From contig JAIBBM010000003.1 of assembly GCA_019694685.1 (NCBI GenBank), forward strand, positions 91,945-155,944: a stretch of DNA of 64,000 bases, given 5' to 3'. Positions 25,608-34,072 of the stretch are shown in pieces. Each line of letters begins with the position of its first letter. The first letter of the stretch is position 1. Below the pieces are notes generated by a model. It ran no database searches and had not been told where the DNA came from. It saw nothing but the letters and a program-made list of their open reading frames with translations. A program made the position numbers and the translations under genes. Origin of the DNA: Leptospirales bacterium (GTDB taxonomy: Bacteria; Spirochaetota; Leptospiria; Leptospirales; Leptonemataceae).

Positions 25608-26983
25608 TTTGTTTCTCCGGAAGGAAGTTTGCCGCTCAGAATGAAGCGTGCGGCGCGTGTACGGATGAGTTCTGCTTCAGATTCGTATCTGGCTGAAATT
25701 AGGTCGGCTCGACGCGAAAGAATTTCTGCCATCTGCAGTGCATTGATTGCACCCGAAACAAAGAGTCTCTCCGAAACATAAATCTGCTCCTGGTTCATAA
25801 TCAAACTATCATCGAGAAGTTTGATGTTCTGTCGCAGTATTGCTTCCTGGGACGTGAGCTGTCTTGCTTGCGCCACTTCAGTTGCGCGCGCTTCTTTTGC
25901 GCGGAGGCGAGCCGCTTCTGCTTCTTTCTTTGCCTGTGTTGCCCCTCCGTAATCCTGCGGGGACAGCAGATTCATTCGCACAAAGAAGCCGGCGTAATAT
26001 GCATCTCCGACGCCTCTTCTTCCTCCGGTAGCAGAGGCCTCTCCGAAGACTCCGGCTTGCGGCAGTAGTTTTGCCTGTTCAAAGACTTCTTTATAGGCGA
26101 TCGAGTCTGCCATTGCGTCCATCGCACGAACTCTTTCTGAATCGCCCGTTGTATCGCTCAATGCCATATAACGGTCTGCGAAGGGCGTGATTTCTTCAGA
26201 CTGGATGTTCCAGTCCGCGGGTATTTCGTTTGCCAGGGCTTCCACGAGAGAGCGTGCTGCGTTCTTTCTCATTTTATTGTTTGCAAGCGTTGTCTGGATT
26301 CTGTTTCGCAGAGTTTGCATTCCAAGATAGCCGGATCGACCCACGGGGTTTGCGGCGGAGCCAAGCTGGTAGCGCGAAAGGATTGCGGTGAGAGTTTGAT
26401 TTAGAATTCCAAGATCCGCATCTTCTTTGTCACGAATCAAGATCTCCGCATACGCTTGAGCTACAGCCGCATACTCCTGCTTCACAGTTGCCTGGAGTTC
26501 CCATTCGCGAGCTTTCGCCGCACTGCCCGCTGCATCAACACGTGCCTGTCCTGAACCGCCTTCGTACACGGGGAGCTCAATGCCCAGGATCCCGCGATAG
26601 AATCCAGATGAAACAGGATGATTCAGAGTGTCCGGCGCGAGGACTGAGAGAGGATTTAGATACGCCTGCGGACTGAGGAGTGGAGAGGGAACACTTAGAT
26701 CTGCCGATTTCAGATTCCGTGTTTGCAACATGGAAGAGAAAGACATCACCGGATCGTTTGTTCCAAACGCGCGCCCTTCTGCGTAGATTCGCGGGGCCCA
26801 GTGCCATTCTCTGCGGTCTTTTTCTATAGAAGACGCCTGCAACTCAAGGGCGGCCGCTTTCTGAGCATTGGACTTACCGTGAACGGAAGCCCAGATTTCG
26901 CCTAATGTGAGTCGTTCTTCAGCTCTCAGTGGGAAGGCAACGATGCTCCACAGGATCGCGAGGGGAAGCCAGATCTGTTTCAT
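25604..26983 (-). CDS. TolC-family outer membrane efflux protein
   Basis: About 459 residues with a signal peptide (PLAILWSIVAFPLRAEE). It has a long coiled-coil helical architecture in two repeats: KSNAQKAAALELQASSIEKDRREWHWAPRIYAEG, QATVKQEYAAVAQAYAEILIRDKEDADL ..., KKEAEAARLRAKEARATEVAQARQLTSQEAILRQNIKLLDDSLIMNQEQIYVSERLFVSGAINALQMAEILSRRADL. This is typical of the outer-membrane channel of RND pumps. The ATG at 26983 was chosen because it begins a signal peptide; the open frame up to 27295 overlaps the divergent promoter. No Shine-Dalgarno sequence is seen. Expression is probably governed by the shared region with the operator candidate at 27028. Confidence 0.88.
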   Translation of the reverse strand: MKQIWLPLAILWSIVAFPLRAEERLTLGEIWASVHGKSNAQKAAALELQASSIEKDRREWHWAPRIYAEGRAFGTNDPVMSFSSMLQTRNLKSADLSVPSPLLSPQAYLNPLSVLAPDTLNHPVSSGFYRGILGIELPVYEGGSGQARVDAAGSAAKAREWELQATVKQEYAAVAQAYAEILIRDKEDADLGILNQTLTAILSRYQLGSAANPVGRSGYLGMQTLRNRIQTTLANNKMRKNAARSLVEALANEIPADWNIQSEEITPFADRYMALSDTTGDSERVRAMDAMADSIAYKEVFEQAKLLPQAGVFGEASATGGRRGVGDAYYAGFFVRMNLLSPQDYGGATQAKKEAEAARLRAKEARATEVAQARQLTSQEAILRQNIKLLDDSLIMNQEQIYVSERLFVSGAINALQMAEILSRRADLISARYESEAELIRTRAARFILSGKLPSGETK

Positions 26984-27000
26984 GGAGGCAAGAATATGCG

Positions 27001-27045
27001 TTGACGTACCGTCGTCCACTCTTATACTATACCAGGTAGGGTATA
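27001..27045 (+). promoter_or_regulatory. divergent promoter with palindromic CsoR/CstR-type operator
   Basis: TTGACG (27001-27006), 16 bases, TATACT (27023-27028). Overlapping the -10 and running downstream is TATACC-AGGTAG-GGTATA (27028-27045), a perfect six-base inverted repeat with a six-base centre. The C/G-flanked AT arms resemble operators of the CsoR/CstR family. It lies between the tolC/RND and DUF2892/CoADR operons, so one site could control both. Confidence 0.6.
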
Positions 27046-27104
27046 TGTCGCGAAAGACGAGTGAAAGGAATGGGTCTCCATTCTGCACAACCCTGCGAGG
27101 ACGG

Positions 27105-27332
27105 ATGAGTATGTATTGTGCACAGACAGGAAGCTGGTATCTGGAACGGATTATCTGGCTTGTGGCGGGTGTTTTTACAAGTGTAGGCACAGCCCTGGCA
27201 TTTTTTGTAAGCCCATGGTGGTTGATTCTCCCTGCACTGGTAGGTGTGAATCTGATCATTTTTTCTCTGACTGGTTTTTGCATCATGGCAAACATTCTCG
27301 TGATGCTTGGTGCGAAGAGCCGCGTCGCCTAA
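27105..27332 (+). CDS. DUF2892 (YgaP-type transmembrane) protein
   Basis: A 75-residue membrane protein: SWYLERIIWLVAGVFTSVGTALAFFVSPWWLILPALVGVNLIIFSLTGFCIMANILVMLG, two helices with the typical TGFC near the end. In many bacteria this domain is fused to or encoded beside rhodaneses and may help move sulfane sulfur or thiocyanate across the membrane. ATG at 27105 has GAGG six bases upstream; ATG at 27045 would lie inside the operator. It leads the sulfur operon and is 24 bases before the CoA-disulfide reductase. Confidence 0.85.
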   Translation: MSMYCAQTGSWYLERIIWLVAGVFTSVGTALAFFVSPWWLILPALVGVNLIIFSLTGFCIMANILVMLGAKSRVA

Positions 27333-27356
27333 CAGAACGCTCAGTAGGAAGGATCC

Positions 27357-28994
27357 ATGAAGAATAGAAAGATTGTGATCATTGGCGGAGTTGCGGGAGG
27401 GGCAACCGCGGCTGCGCGAGCGAGACGAGTGGATGAACACGCTGAAATCACTCTTGTAGAAATGAGCGGGTATGTGAGTTACGCGAACTGTGGATTGCCT
27501 TACTATATTGGAGGCGATATCAAAGAGCGAAGCAAGCTACTTCTCCAAACGCCCAAAGGCTTTCATGATCGATATCGTGTGCGAGTGCTCACTCATACGG
27601 AGGCTCTCAAGATAGATCGTGAAAAAAAAGAAGTGCTTGTTCGCGGACCCGACGGAGAACAAACACTCTCCTACGATTCTCTCATTCTTTCGCAGGGCGG
27701 AAGTCCTGTAGTTCCTCCTCTTCCCGGGATTCCTTCGCAGCATGCGTTTACATTGCGCAACGTAGAAGACACAGATGCGATTCATGACTTTGTGGAACAA
27801 GCAAAGCCCCGGACTGCAGTCATCGCCGGGGGCGGATTCATTGGTCTTGAAATGGCGGAGGCTTTGCATTCGCGAGGGCTATCCGTTCAAGTCGTGGAGA
27901 AATTCAATCAGTTGATGCCGCCACTTGATCCCGAGTTCGCAGAATTCGTTCGACAGGAACTGGAGCGCAATTCGATTCATGTGCATTTAAACACTGGCCT
28001 TGCTTCTGTAGATCAGCACGAGGTTCGCCTGGAAGACGGACAGGTCTTGCCGGCGGACCTCGTGATTCTTTCCATGGGAGTCAGGCCTCAGACCAGCATG
28101 GCAAAAGAGGCTGGCCTTGAAATCGGCCCAACGGGTGGCGTTCTTGTCAATGGCGCCATGCAGTCTTCTGATCCTTCTATTTTTGTTGTAGGAGACATGG
28201 CAGAAATAGTTCATCGCATAACTGGCAAGAAGGTGAGAGTGCCTCTGGCCGGTCCTGCAAATCGCCAGGGTAGAATTGCCGGGTCCAATGCAGCTGGAGC
28301 TAGAATGACCTATGCCGGTGCCATGGGTACGTCTGTTGTGAAAATTTGCGAACGCACTGCGGCCGCCACAGGACTGACTGAGAAGGCGGCGAAGGAAGCG
28401 GGGATTCAAACATCCTCTGTTTTCGTGCACGCGAATCATCACGCGGGTTACTATCCTGGAGCAAAGCAGCTAACGTTGAAAGTAGTCTTCGAAACAAAAA
28501 CTGGCCAGGTGCTCGGAGCGCAGGCTTTTGGTTCGGAGGGCGTGGATAAGCGCATTGATGTAATCGCAACTGCGATTGCTGGAAAATTGACCGTGGAAGA
28601 TCTTGAAAGTCTGGATCTTTCCTACGCTCCGCCATTCTCCTCTGCAAATGATCCGGTGAACACGGCAGGATTCATTGGCGCGAACAGTCGGTCTGGTTTT
28701 TCGCCCGTGGTTTCTCCGGACGTGTTCCAAACCATAGACAAATCGGAGATTGCAATTCTGGATGTGCGTGACGACGCGGAAACTGCACGTGGATTTGTGG
28801 CAGGTGCCATCAAAATTCCTCTTCCTCAGTTGCGTGATCGTTTGAATGAAATTCCACGAGATCGCCCCGTGTATGCGTATTGTTTTTCTGGAATGAGGAG
28901 TTATCTGGCAGCTCGCATTTTGATGCAGAACGGTTTTGAAAAAGTGTACAATGTGGCCGGCGGATACAGAAGTATCATGAGAATGGCGGTTTGA
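27357..28994 (+). CDS. CoA-disulfide reductase with C-terminal rhodanese domain
   Basis: A 545-residue flavoprotein. FAD motif IIGGVAGGATAAARARR, active site SYANCGLPYY (Cys near residue 44), NAD(P)H motif AVIAGGGFIGLEMAEAL, second FAD motif FVVGDMAEI, then a dimerisation domain to about residue 445. The rhodanese domain (AILDVRDDAETARGFVAGAIKIPL ... VYAYCFSGMRSY) has an active Cys in a CxxGxR loop. Such CoADR-RHD enzymes reduce CoA disulfide, CoA-persulfide or polysulfide. Cst-type sulfide-detoxification operons controlled by CstR often include this enzyme. The next gene is 9 bases away. Confidence 0.93.
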   Translation: MKNRKIVIIGGVAGGATAAARARRVDEHAEITLVEMSGYVSYANCGLPYYIGGDIKERSKLLLQTPKGFHDRYRVRVLTHTEALKIDREKKEVLVRGPDGEQTLSYDSLILSQGGSPVVPPLPGIPSQHAFTLRNVEDTDAIHDFVEQAKPRTAVIAGGGFIGLEMAEALHSRGLSVQVVEKFNQLMPPLDPEFAEFVRQELERNSIHVHLNTGLASVDQHEVRLEDGQVLPADLVILSMGVRPQTSMAKEAGLEIGPTGGVLVNGAMQSSDPSIFVVGDMAEIVHRITGKKVRVPLAGPANRQGRIAGSNAAGARMTYAGAMGTSVVKICERTAAATGLTEKAAKEAGIQTSSVFVHANHHAGYYPGAKQLTLKVVFETKTGQVLGAQAFGSEGVDKRIDVIATAIAGKLTVEDLESLDLSYAPPFSSANDPVNTAGFIGANSRSGFSPVVSPDVFQTIDKSEIAILDVRDDAETARGFVAGAIKIPLPQLRDRLNEIPRDRPVYAYCFSGMRSYLAARILMQNGFEKVYNVAGGYRSIMRMAV

Positions 28995-29003
28995 GGAGAT
29001 GAG

Positions 29004-29348
29004 ATGAGAATGGAATACTGGATCTATTTAATCCCGGTTGCGATCATTCTATGGATGATCGTTCGGCCCGGGCATGCAAAGAAAACAGAGGTAAAAACGA
29101 TGATTGAAAGTGGATCACTGATTGTTGACGTTCGCAGTCCTCAGGAATTCGCAAGCGGAGCGTATCCCGGAGCGATCAACATTCCTGTAGACCAAGTGCA
29201 GGCTAGAATCGGCGAGTTTGGCGACAAGGGCAGACCCATCGTAGTGTATTGCCAGTCAGGCGGCAGAAGTCAGATGGCAAAACAAATGCTCGAAGCTGCA
29301 GGATACAAGAAAGTTGTAAACGGCGGCGGATTGCGTGACATGCCTTGA
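29004..29348 (+). CDS. membrane-anchored rhodanese-like sulfurtransferase
   Basis: A 114-residue single-domain rhodanese behind one N-terminal helix (WIYLIPVAIILWMIV). LIVDVRSPQEFASGAYPGAINIP and VVYCQSGGRSQMAKQMLEAAGYKKVVNGGG carry the catalytic Cys in a CQSGGRS loop. It probably faces the periplasm or is anchored at the cytoplasmic side; topology is not certain. It moves sulfane sulfur between thiols. It follows the CoADR gene and its stop overlaps the TTG start of the AhpD-like gene. Confidence 0.92.
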   Translation: MRMEYWIYLIPVAIILWMIVRPGHAKKTEVKTMIESGSLIVDVRSPQEFASGAYPGAINIPVDQVQARIGEFGDKGRPIVVYCQSGGRSQMAKQMLEAAGYKKVVNGGGLRDMP

Positions 29349-29854
29349 CCTGGATTGCGAAAAGACCAGGCGTTGCGGTCGAATTCATTGCGAAGATCTT
29401 TCGCAGGTTTTCGCAGTCTGCAGCGCCTCTGGTCGAAATTCTTTCCTGGTCACCGCGGCTTCTTATAGCAGCCGCCTTGTTTGAAGTTTTCGCACCGCGA
29501 AACAAGAAGATAGCGCGAGAGCTCAAGCTCATTCGTCTTCGCGTGAGTTTCCAGGTGCAATGTCCCTGGTGTGTTGAAATGAATTCAACAGATTTGAAAG
29601 GCGCAAACATCACGGAAGAGGAGCTGCGTTTTCTAAGCCAGGGTGGACCGGTTCCATCTTCCTTGCTTCCGCGCGAAATGAATGTGATTCGCATGGCCGG
29701 TGTGATGTCTCAGTCTCCCGTTCGCATGCCACAGGATCTTGCGCATGCACTCGACCGGGATTTCTCCAGGTCAGAGATTGTTACTATGACCTGGACGGCG
29801 GCTCAGGTGAATTTCTTTGCAAGGCTGTTTCAATCGTGGGTTCGCAACCCTTGA
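29345..29854 (+). CDS. carboxymuconolactone decarboxylase/AhpD-like protein
   Basis: A 169-residue helical protein with ELKLIRLRVSFQVQCPWCVEMNSTDL, the CxxC-x3-N variant of the AhpD CxxC-x3-H active motif, so a peroxidase-reductase or alkylhydroperoxidase-like role is possible, with Asn where the usual His lies. It starts at TTG 29345, overlapping the rhodanese stop (TTGA), and has no ATG nearby. As the last gene of the sulfur operon it suggests coupling of thiol/persulfide turnover with peroxide defence. It is larger than the typical AhpD core by an N-terminal extension. Confidence 0.75.
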   Translation: MTWIAKRPGVAVEFIAKIFRRFSQSAAPLVEILSWSPRLLIAAALFEVFAPRNKKIARELKLIRLRVSFQVQCPWCVEMNSTDLKGANITEEELRFLSQGGPVPSSLLPREMNVIRMAGVMSQSPVRMPQDLAHALDRDFSRSEIVTMTWTAAQVNFFARLFQSWVRNP

Positions 29855-29882
29855 ATTCGCGGCCATGATAGTATAGATACTC

Positions 29883-31190
29883 TTAGATTTTGACGACTCT
29901 TCCTGAGAGACGAGACTCATTTGCTGCGAATGCAATGCGATGGCTCTCCAATGAGGATCTGGCGTCCGATCTGCCAGGATGTCCGTCGAGTACACTCTTG
30001 AATTCCAGAACGATCTTTTCATCTCCTTCTGCGTGTCCAAACAAGGAGAAGTTTTCCTTAAAACGAACAATCCTTCCTGAGTGAAGGACCACTTTGAGTG
30101 ATCCACCGTTCATCGTGGTTGCATGCAGGCAGCCCCGGCTTCCGTCCACTCGCAGAGTGCGCCCCTCCTGTGGCGCAAGTCCATTGAATCGAAACGATGC
30201 GGTAGTCCCGTTTTCAAATTCAATCCATGTTTCCTGGTGATCGACCTGATCGTTTAACCCCGAGTAGACGCACTGTCCAAAGGGACCATCTTTGAGCGCG
30301 GCGATGGTTTGATCTTTGCTTCCGTCTGAAAAAGTGGAAGTTGGCCAGTGGGTCCACGGGTCTGTCCCTGGAATGAGTCTCTTGAGAAATGGAAAAAGAA
30401 GAAGAAGGCGAGCCGCCTTGCCTGCAGCCGAGCGGCTGAGCGCAAAAGACCGCAGCATGGGAGTTGCACGGACGTAGAGATCATAGGCATTGTGCGGGCA
30501 AACGCTTCTGCAATCCAGACAGCGAGCTGCTGCGTCGACTGGTTTATTTTCCGGACGGAAATGCGAAATGCCTCCAGCGGAGCTTACGCGAATGGCCCTG
30601 GAATCTGCAAACCAAGAAATCAAATCTAGGTCATGCGAACATTTCGCAAGAATGAGAGGAGAACTTGTTTTCGAATTTCTCCAGTTGCCTCGAACATAGG
30701 AATGCGCCATATGAAATGGAGTGATGTTCTCTGTATGAAGAATGGATGCAATGTTACCAATGGTTCCGCTCGAAAGGATGTCTTTGATTCGCGCAAACAA
30801 TGACGTATAACGTAGTACATGACACAGCAGGACGGACTTCTTCTGTTTTTGGGAAATCGCTGCCACTTCTTCGCACTGGCGAATCGTCAGCCCCATTGGC
30901 TTTTCCAGCATCACATGGTAGCCCAGTTTAAGCGCCTTCATGGCCGGTGTGGCGTGCATGGAGTCCATCGTTGCAAGGATGGCACCGTCTGCCAGGCGCT
31001 TCCCGCGCAGCAGATGCTCCATGGAACTAAACTGCTGCGAAGGCGGGATTTCGTGCAGTGCAGCTATGCGCTGGCGTTTCAAGGGGTCTGGATCCGCGAC
31101 TGCCGTGATTTTCAGATCGTGCTTCTTCGCATACTTTGCGTAAATCTGGCCGCGGTTGCCCGCACCGATCAACACGGCTGTGTGTTTCAT
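29883..31190 (-). CDS. Gfo/Idh/MocA family NAD(P)-dependent oxidoreductase
   Basis: A 435-residue sugar or cyclitol dehydrogenase-like enzyme. The Rossmann loop is VLIGAGNRGQIYAKYAKKH, the substrate-site motif VMLEKPMGLT with Lys, and the HDLDLISWF segment has the catalytic His. A Cys cluster, CLDCRSVCPHNAYDLY near residue 240, occurs in a subset of the family. The start ATG at 31190 is set by the Rossmann fold; the longer frame to 31253 adds a spurious hydrophobic stretch. It stands alone and is divergent from the DUF4349 gene. Substrate unknown. Confidence 0.88.
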   Translation of the reverse strand: MKHTAVLIGAGNRGQIYAKYAKKHDLKITAVADPDPLKRQRIAALHEIPPSQQFSSMEHLLRGKRLADGAILATMDSMHATPAMKALKLGYHVMLEKPMGLTIRQCEEVAAISQKQKKSVLLCHVLRYTSLFARIKDILSSGTIGNIASILHTENITPFHMAHSYVRGNWRNSKTSSPLILAKCSHDLDLISWFADSRAIRVSSAGGISHFRPENKPVDAAARCLDCRSVCPHNAYDLYVRATPMLRSFALSRSAAGKAARLLLLFPFLKRLIPGTDPWTHWPTSTFSDGSKDQTIAALKDGPFGQCVYSGLNDQVDHQETWIEFENGTTASFRFNGLAPQEGRTLRVDGSRGCLHATTMNGGSLKVVLHSGRIVRFKENFSLFGHAEGDEKIVLEFKSVLDGHPGRSDARSSLESHRIAFAANESRLSGRVVKI

Positions 31191-31267
31191 TTTGCAGATA
31201 AATTGGAAAGCATTCGCGGAGCGTAGCAAAAAAACGAACAGAAAAGAAAACAACCGGTCTATTCTCT

Positions 31268-32143
31268 ATGCGTTTCGTAACTATTGTTTTAATCACTCTG
31301 GCTCTTTTTGGATGCAAACAGAAATCTGAGACGAAGCCTTCCCAGGAAGCATCTGCACCGGTTGCTTCGGAGCAGGCAATGAGTCGAGGGGCCGCTGCCA
31401 AATCGGATGACGGCAAGCTTGTACAAGATGAAGATGTTGTAGGTGGACAGCCAGCTCAACCAGGCCAGGCACTTGGACATGTGGGTCTTGTGGCTCCGGT
31501 TGGCGCTCCAGGTAGACTGCTTGAGTACAACGTTGCAGTGCATTATCGCTCTGCCGATTTATTAAAGGCCCGGGCCCTTCTGTATTCTATCGCCTCCAGG
31601 CGTGGGTTCCTTCGCAGCTCCAGCGCGTCTGCTGAATCCTCTCAGGTTTCTGTTGAGATGGCCGTCCGGTCCACTGAGTTGTACGACACGTTGAAGGATC
31701 TAGATGCGGCCGGGGATCTTTTGACAGAAAATATTTCAGTAACTGATCACACAGAAGCGGACTACGGAAACAGCTTGAAGGTGAAGAGGGAGAACCTTCG
31801 CGGTGCAAGGCGAACCCAGGCAATGACCGGTGATGCAGCTGCGCGAAACTGGGCGGAAAGAGAGGCAGCTCTGGAGAGAAGCGAGGATTCTTCGGATCAA
31901 GCGCAGCTTGAAAAATGGAAGATTCAGGATCATGTGAACTGGGCTACGATTTCTGTGCAGGTTTCAGGACCGGATTTGCCTGCACCGATTCGCGTTCCAA
32001 GCTATCGCAATGCTTTTGTCGGTCTGCTCAATGTAATCCTGGAACTTGGATACATTGCAATCTACATTCTGCCGTTCCTTTTGATTGGCCTTTTGCTCAT
32101 TGCGAAAAGACGCACATGGCTGGGGTGGATCAAGCGCGGTTAA
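31268..32143 (+). CDS. DUF4349 lipoprotein
   Basis: A 291-residue lipoprotein (ITLALFGC, Cys16). A disordered Ala/Gly/Gln-rich linker is followed by the DUF4349 core: RLLEYNVAVHYRSADLLKARALLYSIASRRGFLRSSSASAESSQVSVEMAVRSTELYDTLKDL, a charged coiled-coil segment, then NWATISVQVSG. A C-terminal membrane helix (GYIAIYILPFLLIGLLLIA) and KRR end complete the layout. Function unknown in the family. It may span from a lipid anchor to a transmembrane anchor. A strong hairpin follows. Confidence 0.85.
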   Translation: MRFVTIVLITLALFGCKQKSETKPSQEASAPVASEQAMSRGAAAKSDDGKLVQDEDVVGGQPAQPGQALGHVGLVAPVGAPGRLLEYNVAVHYRSADLLKARALLYSIASRRGFLRSSSASAESSQVSVEMAVRSTELYDTLKDLDAAGDLLTENISVTDHTEADYGNSLKVKRENLRGARRTQAMTGDAAARNWAEREAALERSEDSSDQAQLEKWKIQDHVNWATISVQVSGPDLPAPIRVPSYRNAFVGLLNVILELGYIAIYILPFLLIGLLLIAKRRTWLGWIKRG

Positions 32144-32149
32144 CGGGAA

Positions 32150-32177
32150 AGCCGGCTTCTGTACATAGAAGCCGGCT
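32150..32177. terminator. bidirectional hairpin terminator
   Basis: AGCCGGCTTCT-GTACAT-AGAAGCCGGCT, 11 perfect pairs, between the convergent DUF4349 and marR genes. AACGTTTT follows on the plus strand. The stem's right end includes the last bases of the marR stop region. Confidence 0.75.
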
Positions 32178-32661
32178 AACGTTTTGAATTATTTTCAATC
32201 AGGGTGCGCGCAATCGATTTGTATTGCGCCCTTGTTTCCTGATTCAGACAGCCAAAGAATTCCTCATCTGCCTGTTCAATAGCGCGGATGGCACTGGAAA
32301 CAAGCTTACGCCCACGCGCAGTCAGCTTTACAGACACAGCCCTTGCATCCTTTTTTGAATCGCTGCGCGAAACGTATCCGGCGTCCTCGAGAGCGCGAAC
32401 AGCTTTGGAAAGGGTCATTTTGTCTATCCTTGCATGTTCCACCAGATGGCTCTGTGTGGAAGCTTCCCCTTTCTCTTCGAAATACTTGAGAGACGCTAGA
32501 ATCGCATACTGCGTCTGATAGATTCCAAATGATGCGAAGATCGCACCGAGCTTCTGCTGCCACAAAACGGTAATTTTGTATAACAGGAAGCCCGGGCTAT
32601 CATCCGCGGATTCATGCTTGAATGGACTTTCGTCTTTCTCTGGCGATCCGCTATTTTGCAT
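32176..32661 (-). CDS. MarR-family transcriptional regulator
   Basis: A 161-residue regulator with IYQTQYAILASLKYFEEKGEASTQSHLVEHARIDKMTLSKAVRALEDAGYVSRSDSKKDARAVSVKLTARGRKLVSSAI, the usual MarR winged helix. Its 5' end overlaps the SRPBCC gene by 11 bases, so they form one operon. The perfect 20-base palindrome ahead of the SRPBCC gene (33095-33114) is the obvious operator, giving autoregulation. Confidence 0.9.
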   Translation of the reverse strand: MQNSGSPEKDESPFKHESADDSPGFLLYKITVLWQQKLGAIFASFGIYQTQYAILASLKYFEEKGEASTQSHLVEHARIDKMTLSKAVRALEDAGYVSRSDSKKDARAVSVKLTARGRKLVSSAIRAIEQADEEFFGCLNQETRAQYKSIARTLIENNSKR

Positions 32662-33073
32662 TCGCCGCCTTTTGAATCAACCATTCAGTTTGCGCTTCGA
32701 GGCCATTTGCAACATCTTCCGCCACAATTTTTCTCCATAGAAATGCGAGTGGTCCTTCAACGCTCATGGTAGTGGTCATTTCCAGTTCACCATTCTTCTC
32801 AACAAACTGGTGCGACCCATACATGCGCGCGAGCGGAAACCTGGTGAGATCCACGAATCCTTGATTTTCGTGGGCTTCCACAATTTCGATGCGCACTTTT
32901 GGTCCACCTTTGGGTTTGAGGATGAATGTACTTCCGGCCTGGAAAGGCCCGTCCAGTTTTGCATAGTCTGTATCTTTTTGCCAGGTATGCCATTCGTCCA
33001 CGTTGGACCATACTTTCCATACTTGAGATGCCTTGATTCCCTTTACTTTCTTACTGTAGGACTTGCTCCACAT
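32651..33073 (-). CDS. SRPBCC (START-like) domain protein
   Basis: A 140-residue helix-grip protein: WSKSYSKKVKGIKASQVWKVWSNVDEWHTWQKDTDYAKLDGPFQAGSTFILKPKGGPKVRIEIVEA ... AFLWRKIVAEDVANGLEAQTEWLIQ. This pattern is usual for the polyketide-cyclase/AHSA1 group that binds hydrophobic ligands. It is the first gene of a pair with a MarR regulator and may bind or modify the same ligand. Start ATG at 33073; GGAGAA lies upstream. Confidence 0.87.
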   Translation of the reverse strand: MWSKSYSKKVKGIKASQVWKVWSNVDEWHTWQKDTDYAKLDGPFQAGSTFILKPKGGPKVRIEIVEAHENQGFVDLTRFPLARMYGSHQFVEKNGELEMTTTMSVEGPLAFLWRKIVAEDVANGLEAQTEWLIQKAANAK

Positions 33074-33094
33074 AAAATTCTCCGTCTTTTGAAA

Positions 33095-33114
33095 TTAGTA
33101 AACCGGTTTACTAA
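33095..33114. promoter_or_regulatory. 20-bp perfect palindrome, MarR operator candidate
   Basis: TTAGTAAACCGGTTTACTAA is fully self-complementary and lies 21 bases ahead of the SRPBCC/marR operon start. Length, symmetry and position match MarR-type operators. Confidence 0.75.
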
Positions 33115-33238
33115 ATGACCATGATTCCCAGCCCTCGCTTCTGTCAACCCGAATTCGGTCCGGGGGCTGATCCCCGTTTTCGAAGCGGAAACCCGCGCGG
33201 ATCCATAGCGGCTGGAATCCCCCGGAAAACAGAGGTAA

Positions 33239-33263
33239 ACTATTGACACTAAAATAGTATACT
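33239..33263. promoter_or_regulatory. inverted repeats before the ABC-transporter operon
   Basis: ACTATT-N8-AATAGT (33239-33258) overlaps a second palindrome AGTATACT (33256-33263) just before the adaptor gene. TTGACA (33244-33249) is a -35-like box. The last gene of this operon encodes a TetR regulator, so this is a plausible binding site for it. Confidence 0.45.
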
Positions 33264-33277
33264 TGGTAAATGGGTCT

Positions 33278-34072
33278 GTGCGTGGACAAATTCTAAAAAC
33301 AGGCTCCGGGCGAATCTTCACGGGAGCGGCATTGCTCGTGGGTGCGCTTGCCTTTGCTTCTTTTCAGTCTCGTGCGAAGGAACAGATCGTTTCCGTCCGT
33401 CGCTCGACTTTTACCGAAGCAGTCTATGGTCTGGGCACAATCAAAGCGAATCGTGTATTCAGTTTGCGTGTTGGAGTGCCGTCTCGTATCCGAAAGCTGT
33501 ATGTTCGCGCAGGCGATGAAGTAGGCCAGGGAATGCCCCTGGCCGAATTCGACGAGATGATGCCTGTGCGTGCTCCGTTTTCGGGAATCATCTCTGCTCT
33601 GAATTTCAATGCTGAGGAAATTGTTTTTCCGCAAGCGAATGTGATGACCGTGGTCGATTCTAAAGATCGCTATTTGCTTGTGTCTCTTGAGGAACAGGGG
33701 GCTATCCGCGTTCGAAAAGGCCAGAGAGTGCGCGCGAGCTTTGAGGGATGGCGCCGCGAAAGATTTTTGTGCGAAGCGGTTGGTCTCTATCCAGAGGAAG
33801 GCCAGTTTCAAATGAGAGCGCACTGCAATGATCTGCCGCCTCAGATTCTTCCCGGTATGACTGCGGATGTGCTCATTGAAGTCGGAAAAAGGCCAAACGT
33901 AATTCAGATTCCCGTCTCTGCGATTCGAAACGGCAAGGTGAAATTGATCCGGGGATCGAATGATCTGGAAGTCGGTGTATCTCTGGGGGCCATCGAGGGC
34001 GGTTGGGCAGAAGTTGCATCAGGTGATGTGAGAGAAGGGGACAGGGTGCGTGTTCCAGAGGAAGCGAAATGA
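33278..34072 (+). CDS. periplasmic adaptor (membrane fusion protein, HlyD/MacA-like)
   Basis: About 264 residues with a single N-terminal membrane helix, then a lipoyl/barrel-sandwich region split around a short insert: TEAVYGLGTIKANRVFSLRVGVPSRIRKLYVRAGDEVGQGMPLAEFD ... VRAPFSGIISALNFNAEEIVFPQANVMTVVD. A beta-barrel domain follows (GMTADVLIEVGKRPNVIQIPVSAI). The usual long alpha-hairpin is missing, so it is a compact adaptor. GTG at 33278 is chosen; TTG at 33263 would start almost at the transcription start. It overlaps the permease as ATGA. Confidence 0.82.
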   Translation: MRGQILKTGSGRIFTGAALLVGALAFASFQSRAKEQIVSVRRSTFTEAVYGLGTIKANRVFSLRVGVPSRIRKLYVRAGDEVGQGMPLAEFDEMMPVRAPFSGIISALNFNAEEIVFPQANVMTVVDSKDRYLLVSLEEQGAIRVRKGQRVRASFEGWRRERFLCEAVGLYPEEGQFQMRAHCNDLPPQILPGMTADVLIEVGKRPNVIQIPVSAIRNGKVKLIRGSNDLEVGVSLGAIEGGWAEVASGDVREGDRVRVPEEAK

